A stretch of DNA of 64,000 nt from Macrostomum hystrix (taxonomy: Eukaryota > Platyhelminthes > Macrostomidae): assembly GCA_950097015.1 (NCBI GenBank), contig CATNEN010000025.1:4131001-4195000 (forward strand), read 5' to 3'. The notes beneath the pieces are model-generated. The model had not been told where the DNA came from. It searched no databases and saw nothing but the letters and a program-made list of their open reading frames with translations. The position numbers and the translations under genes are program-made. The stretch's first letter is position 1; every line of letters starts with the position of its first letter. Shown one piece after another: positions 9,238 through 19,400 of the stretch.

Positions 9238-10296
9238 TTAGTTCAAAATGTCTTCGTAGTCCAAACAACGGCCGTAGTAACCCACAGTGTGATTGGTCCA
9301 TTGCTGGCACTTCTCCTGTGTAATCACGTGCAGTGCAGATTCGACCTCTCTCTTCAAAATGTGCATCCGCCAGGCATGCAGAGTCAGGTTCGCAGCAGCA
9401 GCAGCTTGCCGATTAGAGAGCTCGTGCTGAATAGCGGGAACTGACAGTGCCCTCTTCACTGATGCCTTCAGGGAAGACCCTGCGCGCTCAGTTGGGTTGA
9501 GATACGGAGAGTACGGTGGCAATTGATAGGTGCTGTGTTGCGGTGAAAGTCCAGGGACTTGAAGGTGAGCGCGGGCCCCATCAAAGATCGCCACCCACTC
9601 AGCCTCCACCAGGACATCCAGCTCTACTAAGAAGTCTGCAAAATTTTGAGCTCGAAAACCTCCTTCCATCAGCGCATAGTGAACAAGTCCCCATTGCGGA
9701 GATATGGCCAAGCAGAGAGTCAGGTTTTGTCCGCGCTGGCCACATACCGTTCTCACCGCAGGCTGGCCTCGATATGCCCATCCTTGAGTTCTCGCCGTCC
9801 ACAGGTTCAGCCCGAACTCATCGAGAAAAATCTGGTTCCTGTCGTGTCCTTCGTTCATCATCCACTGTGCGTACTCACATCTCGCCGCCTTCACAACTGG
9901 GTCGTTCCAATCAAACGTAATCTGCCTAGCCAGCTTCAAAGTCACCAGCTGTTTGTCAAGTGCTCGACTTATGGTTGAGACATGAGGAAGTTGACCTTCA
10001 TTGCCAAGTTGCATCAGATGGTTCCGCATCATTTGTAATGTCGCGGACGGGTTTGCCTCGAGGAACTCGATGATTGACTCAATCTGCTGCTCTTGCAGTT
10101 TCTTCGGACGGCCACCTGCTGATGGAAACTTCTCAATGCGCCCGGTTTGAACGTAGGTGTCGACAATCGTTTTGGCTGTCTTTCTCTTGATCCCAAGGAT
10201 ATCGGCCAGTTGTTTCCAATCGCGGCCTTCTTCAACAGCCAAGGCTAATCGCCTGCGGTCTTCGTTTGACACTGGATGGTAGGGGCCTCGGTTCAT
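9238..10296 (-). CDS. Tc1/mariner-superfamily transposase, 352 aa
   Basis: A DNA cut-and-paste transposase. The first ATG of the frame is at 10296; the frame is open a little further upstream but has no ATG there. The N-terminal part has a helix-turn-helix (about residues 27-48, WKQLADILGIKRKTAKTIV) and a GGRPKK minor-groove motif at 61-66, as in Tc1-like paired DNA-binding domains. The catalytic domain shows FLDE (Asp159), IFDG (Asp239) and the family signature LPPYSPYLNPTE ending in Glu270. All three acidic residues are present, so it may be active. The Asp239-Glu270 gap is 30 residues by direct count, shorter than the 34 of classical Tc1. It ends in TAA at 9238-9240. It is flanked by the element's own inverted repeats. 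Confidence 0.88.
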   Translation of the reverse strand: MNRGPYHPVSNEDRRRLALAVEEGRDWKQLADILGIKRKTAKTIVDTYVQTGRIEKFPSAGGRPKKLQEQQIESIIEFLEANPSATLQMMRNHLMQLGNEGQLPHVSTISRALDKQLVTLKLARQITFDWNDPVVKAARCEYAQWMMNEGHDRNQIFLDEFGLNLWTARTQGWAYRGQPAVRTVCGQRGQNLTLCLAISPQWGLVHYALMEGGFRAQNFADFLVELDVLVEAEWVAIFDGARAHLQVPGLSPQHSTYQLPPYSPYLNPTERAGSSLKASVKRALSVPAIQHELSNRQAAAAANLTLHAWRMHILKREVESALHVITQEKCQQWTNHTVGYYGRCLDYEDILN

Positions 10297-10420
10297 CTTC
10301 GACTGTTTTGCCGGGTTCGGAATGGAAGATAGGCCTATGCGTTGCTGTAGCTTTAGTGGTAGCAAAAGGAATTGGGTGTTAACTATGGTAGGAACAGTAC
10401 ACTCGGTCTCTAGTCTAGGG

Positions 10421-10558
10421 GACGAAATGTTTTACAAACTGGATGAACCGTTTTGCGTGAAAACGGTTGTCTATGGTATGATCTAAATTTAGCTCCCATT
10501 AAGAAAGCATTTGTGGACGAAAGGTTTTGCAGTTTGGAAGAATTCAATCGCAAAAAAG
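10421..10558 (-). repeat. Right terminal inverted repeat of the Tc1/mariner element
   Basis: Inverted partner of 9002-9139. The transposase promoter is expected between this repeat and the ATG at 10296. Confidence 0.88.
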
Positions 10559-10748
10559 TATATTAAATAGTAGACAAAATAGTTCCTAATCCATATCAAT
10601 GTTTTAACCAGGATTAACCAGGAGAAAGTCAGGGCAGATAAATATAATTCCTTCATTAATTTATGCAGTGTTGGGCATCGTTAATATTTTTTTAACTTCG
10701 TTAAGTTATTAAGCGTTAACGATAAAAAAAAAAATTAACTTTTAACTT

Positions 10749-10787
10749 TAACTTCCGTTAAATTTTTGATAAATTTAACGGAAGTTA
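10749..10787. repeat. Perfect 17-bp inverted repeat in hAT subterminal region
   Basis: Arms 10749-10765 (TAACTTCCGTTAAATTT) and 10771-10787 are exact reverse complements around a 5-nt loop. Each arm contains the hexamer repeated throughout the element end. Confidence 0.9.
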
Positions 10788-11055
10788 GCAGTTAAACGTT
10801 AATAAGCGTTAAAAATCTTCTGTGTTGCAAATGACGATGAATTTCCCCTTTAGCATACTTTTGCCCCTTTTTACAGCACTGCTTTGAAGTTGCACGAAGA
10901 TTGTAGTAAGTTTCACTCATTTCTTGAGTTCATCGCTTTTTCTTTTACATGCAATGTAACGTTGGAAAAGAATCAAAAGATGGAAAAGATTATACGTCAC
11001 ATATATTTCATTTTTCAGCAGAATGTCATGCCAGATGCCACTTCGTCACTTGAGT

Positions 11056-11607
11056 CTACTTTCGACTGCACAGAGTCAGATGCTGGTTGCCGCGTAGAAA
11101 AGTCAACTGACTCAGCATCTGGTCCGATAAAGGCGCTCGTTTAGCACCGAGGATGTCTTTGCACGTGGAGAACATCCGCTCCACAGCAGCACTTGATGGT
11201 ATTGGCGTATTGTACCGGGCGAAGAGCCGAATCAGGTGCTGCTCGTACAGAAATGCCTTGTCTGTCAACTTGTCGTCAGCCTTGTAAGGGCTGTCAATCC
11301 ACGCCTGCACAGTGCTGCGCGCCTTGCCATCTGAGGTCGGCTTGTCAGTCGTGCAGGAATTTGCAGTTTGAATGAGGTCGTCAACAAACTCACTGGCACA
11401 GTCGGTAATCTGCTCTGCTCCGGCAGATGCGCATGATCCTGGGCCACTGCTGGCATCGTCACTCTCTTCAATGCAGTCTTGGACAGTGCGTTGCATCATG
11501 ACTCGGACAGGCCCCGCCTTCTCAGGATGGAACTTCTGGAGCCACCCCAGCCGGAGCCACCCCAGGCAGTCGGCATCGTCGAATGAAGCAGCAAATCGCC
11601 TCTGAAT
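11056..11607 (-). pseudogene. hAT transposase C-terminal fragment (dimerisation domain)
   Basis: A frame open from 11607 to the stop at 11056 (about 183 codons; ATG codons at 11499 and 11496 are internal). It ends with the hAT-C dimerisation signature: LFARYNTPIPSSAAVERMFS, then KRAPLSDQMLSQLTFLRGN. Upstream, FAASFDDADCLGWL followed by QKFHPEKAGPV resembles the end of the hAT catalytic region and contains a small internal duplication (LGWLRLGWL). The zinc finger and most of the RNase-H-like domain are missing, so it cannot encode an active transposase. It lies inside the hAT element at 10666-11787, in the orientation expected. Confidence 0.8.
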
Positions 11608-11787
11608 TCAGCAAAAAATTAACGGACCACATCCATCGTTAAATTAGAAAAAAATTAACGAAAAATCGTTAATCCGTTAACCTAAAATTAAATTAACGAT
11701 GGTCCGTTAAAAGTTAAAGAAAAAATTAACGCTTATTAACGCTTATTAACGGATTAACGCTTATTAACGGACCAGTGCCCAACACTG

Positions 11788-13434
11788 AATTTATGTATAT
11801 TAATATACTCGTTTTGGAGGGCTCTTTCTTCTTATTTATCTTTAGCAGTACTTAACCAGTATAACACATATAATTAGAGTATTTGTTGTTTCTATGGTAG
11901 CATATGAGTGTCCGAGCGTAAGACACTTTTCTTCACTTTATTAATATGAATAACTCATATACGTGTATTAGTGACAAAGTCTTATTTAATTTTCCAGTCC
12001 CAATGCAGGGCGACCAATAGATCGGAGGGTATCAGTTACCCACTCACTATGGAAACACTCGTTCTCTCATCACCCTGTACAGGCTTGTTTATTTATTGCA
12101 ATCCCTTTATAGGTTGTCTTTATCACAGCCTTTTCAGGCTTATGCACACTTATTTCGGATCCAACCCTTTTTCTTACTATTCAATACGACTTCTGTTGTC
12201 TGAGATTATAGCTTTCCAGCTTATTAAAGAATTGACAAGTTTTTGGAAACTTTGTATTTTAACTTTGAAAACGTCCGTGGCACGTCTGCAAGTTGGGATT
12301 CCTACTCCCAAAAATGCGCGTATATATTATATAGAGTGGAGGGGTGGTTTTCCTGGTGCATTATAACAATCAGTGCATTCAAACAAATATTAAATTTCTT
12401 CTCTCGTTCGCGTAAATTAAAAAAGAGAGATACGGTAGAATTATTCACCTACTACACTCGTATACGTTTTAGTTTTATGGCATTTTGGCTCGTATTTTCC
12501 AAATAGCAAAACAAACGCATCGATAACTAGTCCATGCCGACGGTCCGAAAGCATTTTAGGTTCGCACTCAGAGATACAGTTGTGAAGCTGTGAGCAGGCT
12601 TGCTCGAATTTTCACGGAGGGCGGCAGTGAAGCAGAAATAGTTGCCTTCCGGTCGCCATGATTGCATCGCTAGGGAAAATATGACCGAAACAAAATAGAG
12701 AAAAGAGGCACTGAAATAGAAATAAATTACTAGTCTAAAACAGTTGCAATTTTAGCATCTTAGTGCATGAGTTTGTATGTGGGTGTGACCTTGAGAATCG
12801 CAGGCCCTTTCCATTGGCTACACGCGCATGAACGCCATTGGTTAAGAGTTGTCATTGTCACGTGATAGCTTTTTGCCAATTTATCAATAACTTGTGATTG
12901 AATCGTTGCGTAAGCACTGCTTTAAGACTACATCAATGTTTAAAACAATGGGCTTAAATCCTTATAATCAAGGGGATTTGTGAGATTTACACGTTTGAGG
13001 CCAATAGACAATGCATTAATAAACAAATGTACTGCAGCGACAAGACTGAAGTCACTTGTGGACTAATTGTCGAGTCTTTAGTTTTTTTCTCCTAATGTAT
13101 CTCCTAATGCTCGTATTTATTCTTTCGGAGCTCAGTATTAAAGTGGAAAACAAGCAGAAAAGCGCCTATAAGTTAATTTTTTTCTTATAGAAATGTTTTT
13201 CTGAATTCCAAAATAAGAAACCAAATATTTCACAAAGTCTAATGCTGGTTCGCTAAACTATTAACGTAAAAAAACCTTTGCAGCACTGTGATTAAATATA
13301 ATTCTTGGAAAACTAGTTTCTATAAAAAACTTAAAATCTAATACTACTGACTAAATACTCGCAACATGCGCGTCATACTACTGTCCCAAGTAACAAAATA
13401 TTGCATTTTTTCAAACCCAATCTTAAAAAATCTG
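11788..13434. other. No gene seen; contains one diverged dispersed-repeat copy
   Basis: AT-rich sequence. About 11893-12035 shares phrases with about 60366-60485 (TGGTAGCA, a CCGAGCG-TAAGACACT block and GGAGGGTA), so it looks like a dispersed repeat. A lone stretch near 12578-12595 (GTTGTGAAGCTGTGAG) matches the 17-bp satellite unit. Two CCATTGG boxes lie near 12810-12841. No coding sequence recognised. Confidence 0.45.
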
Positions 13435-14415
13435 TCATTCGTAATCGAATTTCAGTCCGATTGGGTCGAGTTTGTCTCGCACGGCGGCGTCCACGGCTTC
13501 GCTTTGAGCCGTCGTCAGCTGCGCCTTCCAGTCGCCAACGACACCCTTGCGAATGAAGCTGAACCCGGTGGATGTGCTGAAGTTGACATTCTTGTTGGCC
13601 CGCATGCTGTCAACGCGGCAGTTGTGCTCGATGATGTCCAACTGGCCGGATGTCAGTGGCCGGTTCAGAAAGTTCGCCAGCAGGCGAATGTGGCTACGCG
13701 GCTGTCGGACAATGTCCTCGTACTTTAGGAACAAAATATTCGGCCTGTCTCGCTGCTGCCACCACTCAGACACCACCTGCGGGATCATTGTCGAGAGTAT
13801 TTAAGCTGTGTGATGAGCTGGAGAAATGGCTTTGATGACAAGGTTGCTTGTCTCTACCTGAAAATAGTCACCGCACTTTGTCCGGCCGCGCATGAACATG
13901 TCGAAGAACTCGTCCCAACCGCCTGGCCACGGCCCGAACAGCGGCATGCCGACGTAGAATCGGTAGAGCGAATTGCAGCAGTCCTTCGGGTTGCGGACCA
14001 CTACAACCACCTTGGGTGCGGCCTCGTTCAGCTGATCCTGGATGAACGAGTAAGGACAGTGGGTCTTGATGAGGCGCACAGACTCCTGTGGGGCATTGTC
14101 TAGCAGATCGATGGGCATGGCGATGTCCGTGTCGCCCTGCCAGCGCGGATTAAACTCCAGAAACGGGAAGCGTTCGTCGATGTCAGCGAAATTCTCGCCG
14201 GCGCTGATAGTGCCGGCGTTGACAATCTCCCAGACGATCTCCTGGACCAGGGTGGTACCGCTTCGCGGAAAAGTACAAACGCAGATGTCTGTGGGCCGGA
14301 AGCGGAAGTCCTGGTGACAGCGCCGGATCACCTCCTGGGTGGTGTAGTCGTTCCAGACGATGCCCTCGTAGACGAACTCGCCTCGGCACTGAGTTCGATT
14401 CGGTGAATTCTCCAT
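13435..14415 (-). CDS. Cytosolic sulfotransferase, 299 aa, two exons
   Basis: Transfers sulfate from PAPS to small hydroxyl or amine substrates in the cytosol; the substrate cannot be told. Exon 1 is 14415-13858 (186 codons) and exon 2 is 13776-13435 (113 codons plus stop). The 81-bp intron has a CAG/GTAGAG donor and a CCGCAG acceptor and is phase 0, joining CGDYFQ to VVSEWW. Motifs in order: PAPS 5'-phosphosulfate loop FPRSGTT (49-55), catalytic His in KTHCP (His119), 3'-phosphate motif RNPKD with downstream Ser (141-149), and C-terminal RKGVVGDWK (262-270). Length and motif spacing match SULT1-type enzymes. The start at 14415 is the first ATG; the frame is open upstream without an ATG, and a TATA box lies 80 bp upstream. 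It appears intact. Confidence 0.93.
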
Positions 14416-14495
14416 TCTTCTATAGTGAACTTGAGAAATAGTGTTGGTCCAGTTGAATGGGTTGACTTTGAGAAGCCCCACCCAGTTTAGCGACC

Positions 14496-14503
14496 TATTT
14501 ATA
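14496..14503 (-). promoter_or_regulatory. TATA box of the sulfotransferase gene
   Basis: On the minus strand this reads TATAAATA, about 80 bp upstream of the ATG at 14415. A start site about 30 bp downstream would leave a leader of roughly 50 nt. Confidence 0.55.
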
Positions 14504-14509
14504 CATGGT

Positions 14510-14935
14510 CGGATGGATATTGAAAGCCTGCGATTGACACCAATGGCTCTTCTGTACTTTTGATCTTCTTCAAGACAGCCGGAGTGAGATTTTCAAGCTT
14601 GAATTCTTCCTTTGATTTCGAAATCAGCGCTTAGAAGAGCTTTTGTGGTCTGCGTTTGATTAGGTCAGAAAGGCCTGCCACATGCAGACCCGATTCAAGA
14701 TCATTCAGAGCAAATTATGATTGGCTCAAGACACAAGATATTTCTTAGAAAACTAGCTTTTCGCTGGTCAATCCATGTCTGATGCAGCACAATCGACTGA
14801 AAGTAAACAATAGAGATAGAGATTTTCAGCAAGAAACTAGCGACTAGTTTTGTTCGAAACACGGAATATCTGGAGGTCATTTGACTTTCGGAAGATGGAG
14901 TAATTTATGGTCTCGCGAATGTGCCATTTCAGAAA
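14510..14935. other. Upstream region of the sulfotransferase, no further feature
   Basis: Unique-looking sequence; no gene recognised. Confidence 0.5.
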
Positions 14936-15605
14936 TTGGGAAAGTGGGATCTCTTGGAAATGGGATCTCTGTGGAGTGGGATTTCTTCGATGTGGTATTT
15001 TAGGAAATGGGCATTTCTTTATAGTGGAATTTCTCGGGATTCCACTCTGGAATTTCTAAGAACAGGAATTTCAAAGAAGTTGAATTTCTAAGAAGTCGAA
15101 TTTTTAAGAAGTGGAGTTTCTTAGAAGTGGGATTTCTTAGAAGTGGAATTTTATTTAGAAGTGGGATTTCTTAGAAGTGGAATTTTATTTAGAAGTGGGA
15201 TTTCTTAGAAGTGGGATTTCTTAGAAGTGGAATTTTATTTAGAAGTGGGATTTCTTAGAAGTGGGATTTCTTAGAAGTGGAATTTTATTTAGAAGTGAGA
15301 TTTCTAAGAAGTGGGATTTCTTAGAAGTGGAATTTTATTTAGAAGTGGGATTTCTAAGAAGTAGAATTTCTTAGAAGTGGAATTCTATTTAGAAGTGGGA
15401 TTTCTTAGAAGTGGAATTTTATTTAGAAGTGGGATTTCTTAGAAGTGGGATTTCTTAGAAGTGGAATTTCTTAGAAGTGGGATTTCTTAGAAGTGGGATT
15501 TCTTAGAAGTGGAATTTCTTAAAAGTGGAATTTCTTAGAAGTGGGATTTCTTAAAAGTGGAATTTCTTAGAAGTGGGATTTCTTGAAAGTGCGATTCCTG
15601 GAACG
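14936..15605 (+). repeat. 16-bp satellite with homogenised core
   Basis: The core (about 15060-15590) repeats TTAGAAGTGGGATTTC, with a G/A variant (GTGGAATTT) and a longer variant carrying ATTTTATT. In the centre the variants alternate in a trimeric pattern of two G units and one longer A unit. The left edge (14936-15060) is clearly degenerate and the core nearly uniform, as expected from unequal exchange. The unit resembles the decayed satellite at 7.3-8.0 kb. Confidence 0.92.
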
Positions 15606-16456
15606 GATTTTACTAAAGGCAGATTTTTGCAACCATAAAAGAAGCTATGCTTAGAATAATTTATAGAATTTTTAACTGAAATTACTCTTCACTCAGAGTT
15701 CCTGAATTTCTTCTCAGGAATAAGTTAAGCTCGTGCAAAACCTCTATTTAATTGTTGAAGACAACTGGCCAAAAAAGTACATCGTTCTAATGCAATATAA
15801 ATAGAAGCAGAAATGTAAAGTGGGCAATTTTGTTAAAATGCTTAATCACAGCTTTCGCCCCAAGGCGGTGTTTGCACCCAAGCTAAATGAAGGCGCTGTT
15901 CTGTGTCAGCCAGCAAGCTAGTGAGTTAGAATCGTTCTTTAGCAAGTTTGCCAGCCACTGCACAGTGTGTCTGTTGGTCTAGTGTTTCACCGCTGCTGCT
16001 GCTGCTGCATGCTGCCGTCTCTCTATTTTGTATTTGAGAGTTTTTGGAAAGCAACTCAGGTCGGTTGAAGGAGGGGCAGTGAAGAGCCGCCGCCTGTTTG
16101 TGGATTGTCCTGTGGGCGCCTACTCCAACCCTACTCCATAGATTTATTTTCGCAGAGCAAGTTTGTGAAATGGAAGTAAAAAATGAATTGGGCAGATGGA
16201 CGGCTAATAGCGAACTGGGAATGCAGGCCGGTGCCGAGATTGTAAATTGCTGGAGCTAGTGAGCAAACTGTACGACCCTCGGCCTCTCTCTTTATAGCTA
16301 GCCTGTTTGAGCACAGTGGCACCATGAGATACACTGGCCCTTGTCTGCACAACGCACTCTTGGCCTGTCTGCTTAATCACTTTTTCACCTTGCAACCGCG
16401 AGATTTGGTTGTTCGACTTATTCAACAATAAATATAAGTATGACTGGATGCGGCAA
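15606..16456. other. Non-coding spacer between two satellites
   Basis: A short GCTGCTGCTGCTGCTGC run lies near 15990-16008. No gene, RNA or element ends recognised. Confidence 0.5.
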
Positions 16457-19400
16457 ACTGCGAGATTTGCGAAGCTGTGAAGCTGTGAGATTTGTGAAGC
16501 TGTGAAGCTGTGAGATTTGCGAAGCTGTGAGATTTGTGAAGCTGTGAGATTTGTGAAGCTGTGAGATTTGTGTAGCTGTGAGATTTGTGAAGCTGTGAGA
16601 TTTGTGTAGCTGTGAGATTTGTGTAGCTGTGAGATTTGCGAAGCTGTGAGATTTGTGAAGCTGTGAGATTTGCGAAGCTGTGACATTAGTGAAGCTGTGA
16701 AGCTGTGAGATTTGTGTAGCTGTGAGATTTGCGAAGCTGTGAGATTAGTGAAGCTGTGAAGCTGTGAGATTTGTGTAGCTGTGAGATTTGCGAAGCTGTG
16801 AGATTTGCGTAGCTGTGAGATTTGTGTAGCTGTGAGATTTGCTAAGCTGTGAGATTTGTGAAGCTGTGAGATTTGTGAAGCTGTGAGATTTGCGAAGCTG
16901 TGAGATTTGTGTAGCTGTGAGATTTGCGAAGCTGTGAGATTTGCGAAGCTGTGAGATTTGTGAAGCTGTGAGATTTGCGAAGCTGTGAGATTTGCGAAGC
17001 TGTGAGATTTGTGTAGCTGTGAGATTTGCGAAGCTGTGAGATTTGTGAAGCTGTGAGATTTGCGAAGCTGTGAAGCTGTGAGATTTGTGTAGCTGTGAGA
17101 TTTGCGTAGCTGTGAGATTTGTGTAGCTGTGAGATTTGCTAAGCTGTGAGATTTGTGAAGCTGTGAGATTTGTGAAGCTGTGAGATTTGCGAAGCTGTGA
17201 GATTTGTGTAGCTGTGAGATTTGCGAAGCTGTGAGATTTGCGAAGCTGTGAGATTTGTGAAGCTGTGAGATTTGGGAAGCTGTGAGATTTGCGAAGCTGT
17301 GAGATTTGTGTAGCTGTGAGATTTGCTAAGCTGTGAGATTTGTGTAGCTGTGAGATTTGCGAAGCTGTGAGATTTGTGAAGCTGTGAGATTTGCGATGCT
17401 GTGAGATTTGCGAAGCTGTGAGATTAGTGAAGCTGTGAAGCTGTGAGATTTGTGTAGCTGTGAGATTTGCGATGCTGTGAGATTTGCGTAGCTGTGAGAT
17501 TTGTGTAGCTGTGAGATTTGCTAAGCTGTGAGATTTGTGAAGCTGTGAGATTTGTGAAGCTGTGAGATTTGCGAAGCTGTGAGATTTGTGTAGCTGTGAG
17601 ATTTGCGAAGCTGTGAGATTTGCGAAGCTGTGAGATTTGTGAAGCTGTGAGATTTGCGAAGCTGTGAGATTTGCGAAGCTGTGAGATTTGTGTAGCTGTG
17701 AGATTTGCTAAGCTGTGAGATTTGTGTAGCTGTGAGATTTGCGAAGCTGTGAGATTTGTGTAGCTGTGAGATTTGCGAAGCTGTGAGATTTGCGAAGCTG
17801 TGAGATTTGTGAAGCTGTGAGATTTGTGAAGCTGTGAGATTTGTGAAGCTGTGAGATTTGCGAAGCTGTGAGATTTGTGTAGCTGTGAGATTTGTGAAGC
17901 TGTGAGATTTGTGAAGCTGTGAGATTTGTGAAGCTGTGAGATTTGTGAAGCTGTGAGATTTGTGAAGCTGTGAGATTTGCGAAGCTGTGAGATTTGTGTA
18001 GCTGTGAGATTTGCGAAGCTGTGAGATTTGCGAAGCTGTGAGATTTGTGAAGCTGTGAGATTTGCGAAGCTGTGAGATTTGCGAAGCTGTGAGATTTGTG
18101 TAGCTGTGAGATTTGCTAAGCTGTGAGATTTGTGTAGCTGTGAGATTTGCGAAGCTGTGAGATTTGTGAAGCTGTGAGATTTGCGAAGCTGTGAGATTTG
18201 TGTAGCTGTGAGATTTGCGTAGCTGTGAGATTTGTGTAGCTGTGAGATTTGCGAAGCTGTGAGATTTGTGAAGCTGTGAAGCTGTGAGATTTGTGAAGCT
18301 GTGAGATTTGGGAAGCTGTGAGATTTGCGAAGCTGTGAGATTTGTGTAGCTGTGAGATTTGCTAAGCTGTGAGATTTGTGTAGCTGTGAGATTTGCGAAG
18401 CTGTGAGATTTGTGAAGCTGTGAGATTTGCGATGCTGTGAGATTTGCGAAGCTGTGAGATTAGTGAAGCTGTGAAGCTGTGAGATTTGTGTAGCTGTGAG
18501 ATTTGCGATGCTGTGAGATTTGCGTAGCTGTGAGATTTGTGTAGCTGTGAGATTTGCTAAGCTGTGAGATTTGTGAAGCTGTGAGATTTGTGAAGCTGTG
18601 AGATTTGCGAAGCTGTGAGATTTGTGTAGCTGTGAGATTTGCGAAGCTGTGAGATTTGCGAAGCTGTGAGATTTGTGAAGCTGTGAGATTTGCGAAGCTG
18701 TGAGATTTGCGAAGCTGTGAGATTTGTGTAGCTGTGAGATTTGCTAAGCTGTGAGATTTGTGTAGCTGTGAGATTTGCGAAGCTGTGAGATTTGTGTAGC
18801 TGTGAGATTTGCGAAGCTGTGAGATTTGCGAAGCTGTGAGATTTGTGAAGCTGTGAGATTTGCGAAGCTGTGAGATTTGCGAAGCTGTGAGATTTGTGTA
18901 GCTGTGAGATTTGTGTAGCTGTGAGATTTGCTAAGCTGTGAGATTTGTGAAGCTGTGAGATTTGTGAAGCTGTGAGATTTGCGAAGCTGTGAGATTTGTG
19001 TAGCTGTGAGATTTGCGAAGCTGTGAGATTTGCGAAGCTGTGAGATTTGTGAAGCTGTGAGATTTGCGAAGCTGTGAGATTTGCGAAGCTGTGAGATTTG
19101 TGTAGCTGTGAGATTTGCTAAGCTGTGAGATTTGTGTAGCTGTGAGATTTGTGAAGCTGTGAGATTTGTGAAGCTGTGAGATTTGCGAAGCTGTGAGATT
19201 TGTGTAGCTGTGAGATTTGCGTAGCTGTGAGATTTGTGTAGCTGTGAGATTTGCGAAGCTGTGAGATTTGTGAAGCTGTGAAGCTGTGAGATTTGCGAAG
19301 CTGTGAGATTTGTGTAGCTGTGAGATTTGTGTAGCTGTGAGATTTGCTAAGCTGTGAGATTTGTGTAGCTGTGAGATTTGCGAAGCTGTGAGATTTGTGA

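Larger units (their letters stand above)
9000..10560 (-). mobile_element. Tc1/mariner (IS630) superfamily DNA transposon, apparently complete
   Basis: Inverted repeats of 138 bp (9002-9139 and 10421-10558) bracket a transposase on the minus strand. The outer ends read TATAC and GTATA at the junctions, consistent with insertion at a TA dinucleotide. Only a few mismatches separate the two repeats (for example CACTAACG against CACAAATG). Each repeat contains several CGTCCAAAC/TTTCGTCC-type phrases, which look like direct-repeat transposase binding sites. The total length of about 1.56 kb is typical. The open transposase and well-preserved ends suggest a fairly recent insertion. Confidence 0.88.
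10658..11795 (-). mobile_element. Internally deleted hAT transposon with 8-bp target duplication
   Basis: The element occupies 10666-11787 (1,122 bp). It begins CAGTGTTGGGCA and ends TGCCCAACACTG, typical hAT termini. The 8-bp duplication AATTTATG is exact at 10658-10665 and 11788-11795. Both subterminal regions are packed with TTAACG/CGTTAA hexamers (10677-10815 and 11620-11770), likely transposase binding sites. Only the C-terminal part of a transposase remains inside, so the copy is non-autonomous. The exact target duplication suggests the insertion is not ancient. Confidence 0.92.
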
